A stretch of 64,000 bases of DNA from Mycolicibacterium malmesburyense (GTDB lineage: Bacteria > Actinomycetota > Actinomycetes > Mycobacteriales > Mycobacteriaceae), in the NCBI RefSeq assembly GCF_001050015.1, contig NZ_CVTB01000066.1, positions 1 to 64,000 of the forward strand, in the 5' to 3' direction. A model generated the notes under the pieces. The model saw only the letters and a list, made by a program, of their open reading frames with translations, searched no databases and was not told the origin of the DNA. Positions 34,194 to 42,700 of the stretch are shown here, piece by piece. Numbering within the stretch: position 1 is the first letter of the stretch; each line of letters starts with the position of its first letter. Both the position numbers and the translations under genes were made by a program.

Positions 34194-35106
34194 GGCTGGG
34201 CGCACGCTGCTCGGGCAGTTGAGCGATGAGATCGCGGCGTTGGCGGCCGGGGTGATGCCGCGGACGGCGACCGTCACCGGGCAGACCCGGCAGCTGGAGG
34301 AGCACTCGGGAACGGCCTGGCTGTACGACGCCAAACATCTGCTGACCAACGACCACGTCGTCGCCGATCTGGTGGATCCGATCGTCGTTGAACTGCCCCA
34401 GAGACAGGTGTTTTCAGCGTTGGTCGTCGGCCGTGACCCAATGACCGACATCGCCGTCCTCCGTATCGAACCGCAGAGCATCGCGCCGCTGCAGCTCTGC
34501 GATCGGCCGGCGCGACTCGGCGAATTGTGCTTCGCCTTCGGCAGCCCACTTGGCGAGTATCAGGAAAGCATCAGCATCGGCATCGTGAGCGGACTGGGCC
34601 GAAGCATGCCGACCGCGGAGCAGCCGATCGTCTTCGACGTCATCCAGACCGACGCGGCGATCAACCCGGGAAACTCCGGTGGGCCCTTGGTGGACACCAC
34701 CGGTCGAGTGCTGGGCATGACCAGCGAAGCGATCCCCGGTGCGGACGGCATGGGGTTCGCGATTCCCGCGGGCACCGTTCACGACATCGCGACGGAGTTG
34801 TTGACCCACGGCACCGTACAGCGGGCGTCGCTCGGGATCAGTGTGGCCGTTCGCACGGTGGAGAAGCTGCCCGCGGGAGAGGGTGTCGTCGTGACCCGGT
34901 TGGGAGACAACGTAGCTGGACCGCTCGAATGCGGTGATGTTCTGTTGACGATCGGTGGCCGGCCGATCTCAAGCAAGCAGGACGTGTTGTCCGCGCTGCG
35001 CCGGGACGCTGCCAACCGCAAGGTCGAGGTGCGGGTGTGGCGCGAGGGCCGCGAGGTCACGATCGAATGCCTCCCCCGACCTAGGTCGACCGACGATCGG
35101 CGCTGA
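34186..35106 (+). CDS. cytosolic HtrA/DegP-like serine protease with PDZ domain
   Basis: This 306-residue trypsin-like protease has the complete catalytic triad: His in LLTNDHVVAD (about 53), Asp in DPMTDIAVLRI (about 88) and Ser in GNSGGPLVD (about 164). A single PDZ domain (about 210-295) follows. Mycobacterial HtrA-like enzymes normally have a membrane anchor or signal. This one has none, and its first 30 residues are helical and soluble, so it should act in the cytosol. ATG 34186 overlaps the YbjN gene by 8 bp. Coupling to a YbjN chaperone-like protein is unusual. Confidence 0.85.
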   Translation: MSEAGRTLLGQLSDEIAALAAGVMPRTATVTGQTRQLEEHSGTAWLYDAKHLLTNDHVVADLVDPIVVELPQRQVFSALVVGRDPMTDIAVLRIEPQSIAPLQLCDRPARLGELCFAFGSPLGEYQESISIGIVSGLGRSMPTAEQPIVFDVIQTDAAINPGNSGGPLVDTTGRVLGMTSEAIPGADGMGFAIPAGTVHDIATELLTHGTVQRASLGISVAVRTVEKLPAGEGVVVTRLGDNVAGPLECGDVLLTIGGRPISSKQDVLSALRRDAANRKVEVRVWREGREVTIECLPRPRSTDDRR

Positions 35107-35121
35107 GCCGTGTTGCCCGGC

Positions 35122-35451
35122 TTACGGCAGCAGCTCCGCGACGACCCCGCACATGTTCTCGACCTCAGCGGCCGACGGCTGCATCTCGAAAGCGTGGACG
35201 TGACATGCCTTGCTCAACCGGTGCCACGCCACCGCCGCCTTGTCGGCCGCGTCTGGCCTGTCAAGCACCCGCAGGGTCAACAGCTTGCTGCGTGTCGTCG
35301 CCCATCGTGCCTCAGCGTCGAGGTCAGCGCATCGCTGGTCGACGACCTCCTCGAGTGCCCGGCGCGCCAGAAAGGCCGCTAACCGCGGCGAGTGCCCGCC
35401 GCGGGTGGCCAGGATCCGCTGAGCCTGACCGAGAAGTTCGGCGGCTTTCAT
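35122..35451 (-). CDS. small helical protein with HEPN-like motif, partner of the Rad50-like ATPase
   Basis: This 109-residue all-helical protein starts in an ATGA overlap with the end of the ATPase gene (35448-35451). Arg78-x5-His84 (HRLSKACHVH) matches the loose R-x4-6-H motif of HEPN ribonucleases, and the surrounding helices (LAAFLARRALEEVVDQRC, PSAAEVENMCGVVAELL) suit a HEPN four-helix bundle. The annotation as a nuclease is inference: the motif is short and the family was not checked. The strict coupling with the ATPase strongly suggests a two-component system. Confidence 0.55.
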   Translation of the reverse strand: MKAAELLGQAQRILATRGGHSPRLAAFLARRALEEVVDQRCADLDAEARWATTRSKLLTLRVLDRPDAADKAAVAWHRLSKACHVHAFEMQPSAAEVENMCGVVAELLP

Positions 35452-37850
35452 CGCAACGCCAGCACCGTCTCGACGGTGCGCTCGAGTTCGCGTGCCTCTG
35501 ACATCCCGATGCCCGTCGCTTCGGTGTGCACGGCGTTGCACAGCTTCAGAGTGCGACGACGTTCCTTCTTCGCGTCGAGCCAGCCGGTGAGGTCGGCACC
35601 CGGATCGCCGTGCACGGCCAGCGCCAACCGCGAGGAGGTCTTCTTCGCCGACGCCCAGGTCTCCTCCGACCCGGACCGGACGCGCCCCGCCAGGCATTGC
35701 TTGGTGTAGAAGGCCTGTCGCGCAGCGGATTCCACTGCGATGCGGAACAGGCCGGGCAGGACTCGAGCCCGAATATCGTCGGGCAGGCGTTCGTCTTTGA
35801 TGAGGGCGAAGATGTCGTTGACGGTTCGAAGGGCGGGGTTGACGTTGTCGTGGATGGTCACCTTGGAGTCGGTTCCCCGGACGACCTCGACAAGCCGCGC
35901 GTCTACGCCGGTGTCGCGGATCACCGATGCCAGCCGGTCATCATGGGAGAACACGATGACCTGATGCGTCTGTGCGACTTCGGAGAGGACCTGGACGAAC
36001 CCGTCGATCTTGGCAGGGTCCATCGCCTGGACGGGGTCGTCGAGCACGATGAATCGGAAGGGGCTGTCGGCGGCCATGGCTCTCGGCAGAAACAACGCGA
36101 GGGCCAATGCGTGCTGCTCGCCTTGGCTCATCACCGACAGCGCCTTCGTGGGCTTGCCGTCCACCGACCCGCTCAGCGAGGCGCGCCGACGCGTCGCGGT
36201 GCCCTCTAAGGTGATGTCGCCGAGGTCGACATTGCTCTCCTGGCGCAGCTCGCTCCAGATCTTGCGGGCCTGTGCCGCAATGGGTTCGAGCCGCAGGTTC
36301 CGGAACGACGCGGCATGGTCGGCCATCCACTTCTTGGCCGCCGTCATCGTCTTGACCGTGCCATCCAACTCGCGGGCTTGTCTCTCGACCGGCACCCACC
36401 CACCGACCTGAGCCGCCAGCGGTGCCCATGCGCCTTCCCGCTGTTGCAGTGCGTCGCCGGCCTGCGCGCAGAGCGCGTCCGCTGCGTCGGCGACGGCAAC
36501 CAATGTCGATTCGAGATGCGTTGCGAGCGCGTCGTCACTGTCTGAATACTGTCGGGCGGCTTGGACCGCCGCGCTGTAGGGGGTGAGCGCGGGCAGGTCA
36601 ACGCCATCGACCGGCTCGACCGCGGGCAGTCCGCTTAGCAGCGAAGCGGCGGCAGCCCTGGACTGTTTCAGTTCGGCTGTCGCGGAGCGGTATTCCTTCA
36701 AGGATTCCTCGCTGTTCACAATGGCGTCACGGGTGCGGGTCGCCCAGTCTGCGTCGAGCCGTCCCTCTCCGCAGACCGGGCAGTCGGTGTCGCCGGCGTG
36801 ATCATGGAAGCGGATCGCCGCTTGCAGCAGTTCGACGCGCTGGCTCGCGCTTTCGGCGATGGTGCTTGCCGCTGCGGCGGCGGCTTCAGCGGCCTCGCGC
36901 AGTCGAGTCGCGGCGGTGTCGATGTCGTCGAGGGTGGGCGTGGCGAGTTGGGTCAGTCGGCGCAGCGCGGGGACGACCTGCAAGCCCGGGTCCTCCGCGC
37001 CGGTGGCCAGCGCCAGCACGTCGTCGAGATCAACGCCTTTCTTCTTGAGCAGCTTGATGGCGTGCTCGGCTCGTTCGTCGGTCGATTCGGTGAGCAGCGT
37101 CTGCAAGCGCTTGCGTTCGTCGTCGGCCTGGGTACGGGTGGCTCTGGTCGACTTGAGCTGCGCGCCAAGCCATTTCTCGGCATCGGCGAGCACTTCAAGA
37201 CCGAGCAGCTTGGCGAGCGCGTCGTAGAGCGCCGATGGCCCGCCGTCGAACAGGCGGCCGAGTTCGTCGTAGGACAGGACCGGCCGCCACAGCTCGATTG
37301 CCCGGGTCCAGCCAAGCCCGTCGGTGCCATCGACGCGCTTCCCAGAGCCGATCTGCGTCCAAGTTTCCCGCTCGGCGAGCGCCGCGCCCGGCGCCCAGTC
37401 GAGCCCGATAGTGAACGGGCCGGCGCCCTCGGCGGTGAAACCGACCCGGATGGCGCAAGGGTCGCAGTGGTGCAGGTTCTGCCAGGACTCCGACCAGAGA
37501 GTCGCCTTCTGCAGCCAGCGGTAGCTGGTGCCGGTCAGGGCGAGTTCGAGCGCCTCGGCGAAGCTCGACTTGCCGGAGCCGTTGCGTCCGCTGACGACCA
37601 TCAGGCCCGGCCCCGGGTACAGATCGAGGCGGGCTTGACGGCCGATGCCGCGGAAGCCGGCGACCGAAATGCTGGTCAGGAAGGTCGGCGCGGTCTCGGT
37701 CTCGCTGCTGTCGGATTCTTGGTCGACGACTTCGGCAAGCGCGTTGAGGACAGCGTCCTTCACCGCAGAGTCGAGCCCGACGTCCTGGTCAAGCATCTCG
37801 AGAATGACGTCGTGGACGGATAGTTCGGCTGGTTCTGTGATAGCTGACAC
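35448..37850 (-). CDS. Rad50/SMC-like ABC ATPase with zinc hook and C-terminal extension
   Basis: This 800-residue ATPase has Walker A GRNGSGKSS near 87, a long coiled coil interrupted by the zinc-hook-like CPVCGEG near 354, an ABC signature SQGEQHALAL near 572, Walker B FIVLDDPVQAMDP near 599 and a switch His (FSHDD) near 634. Unlike Rad50, about 150 residues follow the second ATPase half (from LIKDERLPDDIR). They are helical and end in KLCNAVHTEATGIGMSEARELER. This layout (ABC ATPase, zinc hook, C-terminal effector domain) is that of RloC anticodon nucleases, but I do not see the RloC catalytic triad clearly. GTG 37850 is the start. It is coupled to the small HEPN-like gene. Confidence 0.82.
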   Translation of the reverse strand: MSAITEPAELSVHDVILEMLDQDVGLDSAVKDAVLNALAEVVDQESDSSETETAPTFLTSISVAGFRGIGRQARLDLYPGPGLMVVSGRNGSGKSSFAEALELALTGTSYRWLQKATLWSESWQNLHHCDPCAIRVGFTAEGAGPFTIGLDWAPGAALAERETWTQIGSGKRVDGTDGLGWTRAIELWRPVLSYDELGRLFDGGPSALYDALAKLLGLEVLADAEKWLGAQLKSTRATRTQADDERKRLQTLLTESTDERAEHAIKLLKKKGVDLDDVLALATGAEDPGLQVVPALRRLTQLATPTLDDIDTAATRLREAAEAAAAAASTIAESASQRVELLQAAIRFHDHAGDTDCPVCGEGRLDADWATRTRDAIVNSEESLKEYRSATAELKQSRAAAASLLSGLPAVEPVDGVDLPALTPYSAAVQAARQYSDSDDALATHLESTLVAVADAADALCAQAGDALQQREGAWAPLAAQVGGWVPVERQARELDGTVKTMTAAKKWMADHAASFRNLRLEPIAAQARKIWSELRQESNVDLGDITLEGTATRRRASLSGSVDGKPTKALSVMSQGEQHALALALFLPRAMAADSPFRFIVLDDPVQAMDPAKIDGFVQVLSEVAQTHQVIVFSHDDRLASVIRDTGVDARLVEVVRGTDSKVTIHDNVNPALRTVNDIFALIKDERLPDDIRARVLPGLFRIAVESAARQAFYTKQCLAGRVRSGSEETWASAKKTSSRLALAVHGDPGADLTGWLDAKKERRRTLKLCNAVHTEATGIGMSEARELERTVETVLALR

Positions 37851-37920
37851 CGGTCAGTCGGTTACCCCCATCCTTGGACTGGGTAAACGAGGTAGCGCTC
37901 GCGATGGGTGCAGCGGGGTT

Positions 37921-38466
37921 TCAAGCCCGCACGATCGGGCCAAAGACAGATCGAACAGTCGCGCTCCGGGGTCATTCACGACCCGGCCCGTGGGGGCGCG
38001 CTCGGCAATGATCGCCCCGACCACGGCGTCGATAGGGTGGCGCCGTCGATGTCGACACGGAACGATCCGTCGGCCTTGGCCGCATCGATCACCGACTCCA
38101 ATTCTGTCCGCTGCTTGGCGAGGATGCGGCGAAGAGCTTGGTGAAGTCGGGGTTGTCGTCGGTGAGCATGGGGCCGAGGCCGCCGAAGCCGATGCCGACC
38201 TCGATGGTCTTGACCGCTTCTGCGATGAGCCAGCGGAGCCGATCCGGCGCCTGGGCCTGCGCGCCGACCGGTTCGGGAGAGGTGATGCGCGACAGCGCGG
38301 CGGACAGCATGTCGCGGCGGTCGCGGTGCCGGCGGTAGATGGTGGTCTTCGCGATGCCAGAACGCGCGGCGACCGCCGCGACGGTTACGGACTTGGGCCC
38401 ACGGGTGCGCAAGAGCGTCAGGGTGGCGCCGGTGATGCCGTCGTCGACGTCGCGTCACTGCACCAT
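37921..38466 (-). pseudogene. decayed second copy of the TetR regulator
   Basis: The DNA is a diverged direct duplicate of 28246-28791 in the same orientation. The ATG (38466-38464) is followed by GTG CAG and then TGA where the intact gene has CGA, so translation would stop after three codons. Further frame changes occur in the middle and C-terminal part. The HTH region is still readable (AAVAARSGIAKTTIYRRHRD) near 38340-38390. It is not functional. Confidence 0.82.
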
Positions 38467-38520
38467 CGGCCCTCCTCATTGCGCCGGGAATATCGGCGGA
38501 CTGGAGAAATCTCACGAGAG

Positions 38521-38945
38521 GTGATGGTGAGAGCGTTCGGATGCGTTTCGTTGACGACTGTGGGGTATCTGTCCCTGCTGCTGAGTTTCGCGGCACTGGG
38601 AACGTTCGTGTACGCGCTTGCCGCTCAGAGCGCGGGCGCCGGAATCATCGGAGCCGGCATGGTGGTGTTGATGGTGGCAGCGGGGGCGGGTTCCGCGCCG
38701 CTGCAGCAGAAGCGCGCGGACTTCACGACAGTGGTATCGAGATCCTCAGTGAGAACATCTGGGCGCGACCGCCCCGCCGCGAGCAGATCGACCGGCATCT
38801 CTCGCCCTATCCCGGTGTGCGAGCCAACCGCGAACAGCTGTTGAAGGCCGCAACCGTCCTGCCGGCGGAGCCGACGAGGCTGATGGGACCGGCAAGCCGC
38901 CTGGCGCGCGGTGCGCGTGTCACCACCGGTGCTCGAGGTGAGTAG
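38521..38945 (+). pseudogene. decayed second copy of the small membrane protein
   Basis: This is the copy of the gene at 28892-29281. From GTG 38521 it reads FGCVSLTTVGYLSLLLSFA and the two hydrophobic helices. One base is missing near 38691 (GGGTTCC against GGGTTTCC in the intact gene), and the cytosolic tail (SENIWARPPRREQIDRHLS) continues in another frame. The operator region between it and the TetR copy is deleted. Confidence 0.8.
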
Positions 38946-39119
38946 GCACCGGTCGGCTCGGCCATGGTGCTGGCTGGTGTGCTGAGGGATTCGACTAGTT
39001 CGGTTCGTGTGGAACCGTCGCCGAGCATTTCGGTTAGATCCCCGATCCGTCGAGGGTGGCCAGGACAGTGAGCCGGGCTCTTCGCTTACGTCGGCGTGGT
39101 CATCGGCGCTGGCGAGGAC

Positions 39120-39527
39120 TTAGTCCTTCAGCCGGGCGTCGGGGACGGCTCCGCCCGACCCCACGTCGGTAGCCGTCGATGTCATCGGGTTTCCGGATGG
39201 ATCGCCCGCGTCGAGCCGGAGACGCGTGGCAAAGCCTCCCCGCTTCTCACGCTTGCTTCGTGCGACTTCGCCGATGTTATCGAGGGTGGCACCGTGTTCC
39301 GCAGCGCTTGCGGCGAAGGCTTCGAGGACATCCACCGCCTCCTCGATGATCGATTGCGGTGTTTGCGCAGCTGAGAGCTCGGCGGCCTGCTTATGCAGCT
39401 TGGTCAGCAGCGCGCGGCGATAGGCCTTAGTAGACAAGATCACAAAGTGAGACGTGCGGCCTGAGTCCCGGATGAGCTCGGGAATTCTGTCTCGAAGGAG
39501 TTTGCCCCCATAATCCCCCGTCTCGTC
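39120..39527 (-). CDS. MazG-like phosphoribosyl-ATP pyrophosphohydrolase, 5' end uncertain
   Basis: The frame contains the full signature of the small MazG-like nucleotide pyrophosphohydrolases. GGKLLRDRIPELIRDSG comes first, followed after a short linker by STKAYRRALLTKLHKQAAEL, the acidic helix IIEEAVDVLEAFAA and the closing KREKRGGFATRLRL. The EExxE...ExxD metal site is reduced (one helix reads HKQAAEL where HEEAAEL is common). There is no ATG, GTG or TTG in frame before the GTG at 39443, although the RDRIPEL segment upstream is clearly part of the gene and the frame is open to 39608. Either a rare CTG is used or the start has been lost. Confidence 0.55.
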   Translation of the reverse strand, partial: DETGDYGGKLLRDRIPELIRDSGRTSHFVILSTKAYRRALLTKLHKQAAELSAAQTPQSIIEEAVDVLEAFAASAAEHGATLDNIGEVARSKREKRGGFATRLRLDAGDPSGNPMTSTATDVGSGGAVPDARLKD

Positions 39528-39730
39528 ATAATGCGATAGTGCAGTTCTACCGGCTGGAGCGGACAGCGATGTTGATGTCGGTGCCAGTCGCCATACTGCG
39601 CTCTGCGATCATCGCGCGAAACGAGCAATGACCGCACAGGGGGATGCAGGGGGATGCAGGGGGACTCGACATGGCAGTGAGCAGCGTCCTTAACAGTCCC
39701 GAGTGACGATCGAGAAATAGGTGCGCACAG

Positions 39731-42700
39731 TTGTCAAACAGCACGCCGGAATCCCCCTTCTTCGGCATTCCGCAGACTGAGTGGATCGCCGCCAATCGGT
39801 CGGCGTTCGCCGTATGGGAGGCCGACCCCGCGACCATCGGTCACGCCCTGGTAGTGACACGACGCCAAATCACCGACTGGTGGGAAGCGACGTCAGGAGA
39901 ACGCACCGACATTTTTGAACTCGTCGACGCGGTCCGCGCCAGGATCGACGAGTTGCACAGGCCCGACGGATACAACGTCGGCTTCAACGCGGGCCCGGCA
40001 GCCGGTCAGACGGTCGATCATCTGCATATCCATGTCATCCCCCGCTATGCGGGTGACGTGGCAAAGCCTCAGGGTGGCATCCGCAACCTTCTAGTGGCAG
40101 GAGCGCACACGTCGCAACTGACGGCGGGCCCGAGGGCCCGCATGGCCGACGATATTGAGCTCAGCGCGGCCGCTCCCGTGCTGATCGACGGCCAGGTGCG
40201 TCTCCTCCTGCCCGAGCTGATCGAACACCTCCGGAACACCCAGTTCGACAGGGTCGACATCGTAGTCAGTTTCATCAAGATGTCCGGTTTGAACCTGATC
40301 CTCGACCCACTCGAGGATGCTCTCCAGCGGGGAGCTGGAGTGCGGATCCTCACGACCGACTACCTCGGTCTCACCGAAGTCGCGGCGTTGACTCACCTTC
40401 ATGACCTCATCGAAGATCAGCAAGAGCTGAGCGTGCGGGTGTTCCAGGATCCTGAAGTGAGCTTCCACCCTAAGGCCTATCTGTTCTATGCCTCTGAGGC
40501 GCCTGGAGAAGCTGCGTTCGTGGGAAGCAGCAATCTCAGCAAGTCGGGCCTTGACGGTGGCATCGAATGGAACCTGCTTGTCGGCTCCATCGATGAACTG
40601 AAGCAGCGGTTCTTGACGCTATGGCAAGACGCCCGCAGCGTCCCGCTGACCGACGAGCTCATCGAGTCCTACCAGCCGGCCCCACCTTATGTGCCTGAGG
40701 TCGTCGAAGTCGTTGACCAGCCAGAAGAATCTCCACAGCCGCGACCCATCCAAGATGAGGCGCTCAAAGCGCTCGCACAGACAAGGGCTGACGGCTTCCG
40801 CGCCGGAATGGTCACCATGGCCACAGGCTTGGGCAAAACATGGCTCGCCGCTTTCGACGCCGCCCGGCCCGAGGTGAAGCGGGCTCTCTTCGTCGCGCAT
40901 CGCGAGGAGATCCTCAAGCAGAGCCGAGATGTCTTCCGGCGAGTCATTCCGGATGCGACCATGGGCCTCTACCACGGCGGTGAGAAGAGCCCCAACGCGG
41001 CGTTTGTCTTCGCTTCGGTACAGACCTTGTCACGAAACCTCGACCACTTCGCTTCAGACGCGTTCGACTACATCGTTGTTGATGAGTTCCATCACGCCTC
41101 CGCGGAGACGTACCGAAAGGTGTTGGACCACTTCAGCACTGACTTCTTGTTGGGACTCACCGCCACGCCCGAGCGGATGGACGGCGCGGATCTATTGGCA
41201 CTGTGCGCTGACAACCTCGTTTACCAATGCGACCTAGTCGACGGCATCCGCCGCAACGAGTTGGTGCCGTTCCAGTACTGGGGTGTGCCAGACCCTGTCG
41301 ACTTCGAACCGATCCCTTGGCGAAATGGTCGCTTCGACCCCGCAGCGTTGGAAGCGGCTATCGAGACTCAGGAGCGCGCCCAGGCCGCGTTCGACGAGTG
41401 GCAATCACGGTGTGGGTCGAGAACGTTGGCGTTTTGCGTGACGAAGCATCACGCGGACTTCATGAGTGAGTACTTCCAGGATCGAGGTGTCCTCAGCACA
41501 TCCGTCCACAGCGGTCCCACAAGCGCACCGCGCCACGAGTCGATCGAAGCACTTCGTAGGGGCGATCTTCAAATCATCTTCACAGTCGACATCTTCAACG
41601 AAGGACTAGACGTTCCGGACATCGACACGGTGCTGATGCTTCGTCCTACTGAGTCGCCGGTCGTCTTCCTGCAGCAACTGGGGCGTGGCCTGAGGATCCA
41701 AGAGGGCAAGGATGCGCTCACCGTCATCGATTTCATTGGCAATCACCGCTCATTTCTCTTGAAGCCGCGCACGCTGCTCAGCTTGGGGCGTCGTGAAGTC
41801 CCGACCACTTTGCAGGTGCTTACAGCGCTGGAGAAAAGTGACTTCGATCTTCCGCCCGGCTGCTCGGTAAACTACGGACTCGCCGTTGTAGAGATGCTCA
41901 AGACGCTCTCTCGCACGACCGCTCGTGATGCGATCGAGGAGTACTGCCGGTCATATTTGGAAGAGGAGGGCCTGCGGCCCACAGCGGCCCAGACGTTGCG
42001 TGCTGGCCACGATCCCGCAGTAGTTAGTGCGAAGTATGGCAGCTGGTTCGCCTTTCTCCGTGTTGCGGAGTTGCTCGGTGAGCGAGAAGCCGCAGTCGTC
42101 GACGCCCACGGTGACACGCTCCGAGCTTTCCAGACCGAGAGCATCACCAAGAGCTACAAGCTCGTGACAATTCGCGCGTTGCTTCACGACGGCGCTTTGC
42201 GCACCGGGGCCGAAGTGATTCGTAATGCGGAGACTTCGCGCGAACTGCTTCTCGGCGATCCCCGACTCGCCCGTGATGTCCCGCTCCGTGAGTTTCCCGA
42301 CCTGGAGGATGCCCCGTTAGAGCAATGGGGAAAGTACTGGGCCAAGTGGCCAATAGCCCACCTGGCCGGCACGGGCGACGGCGAAGGCACGGCTCAAAGA
42401 CTGTTCACGGTCGAAGGTGATCACATTCGGCCAAACTTTGCGGTGGATGGCGAGCTGGGTGACGTTTTCGACTCGATGGTCGCCGAGCTCATCGAGTACC
42501 GGCTGGCAAGCTATGTCCTGAATAAGGAGAAGTCGGTCAGCCGAACGTGGCTGTGCCGCCTAGCTTACGCTGACGGCCATCCTGTCATTCGACTGGACCG
42601 CCGACAGCATCCTGATCTCCCAATTGGCCACCAGACATTGGTGGCAGACGGCGTGGAGTACGAGGCGTCGTTTGCTAAGGGCGCCTTGACAGTTGCGAAC

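Noticed and set aside
39640..39663. 10-bp tandem repeat GGGGGATGCA
   Set aside because: Only about two copies, no spacer structure; not a CRISPR or att site.
39547..39837. 96-codon minus-strand frame overlapping the start of the HIT-PLD-helicase gene
   Set aside because: Part looks ordered (PCIPLCGHCSFRAMIAERSM), but it is antisense to the HIT domain for half its length and has no recognisable family; possibly debris.
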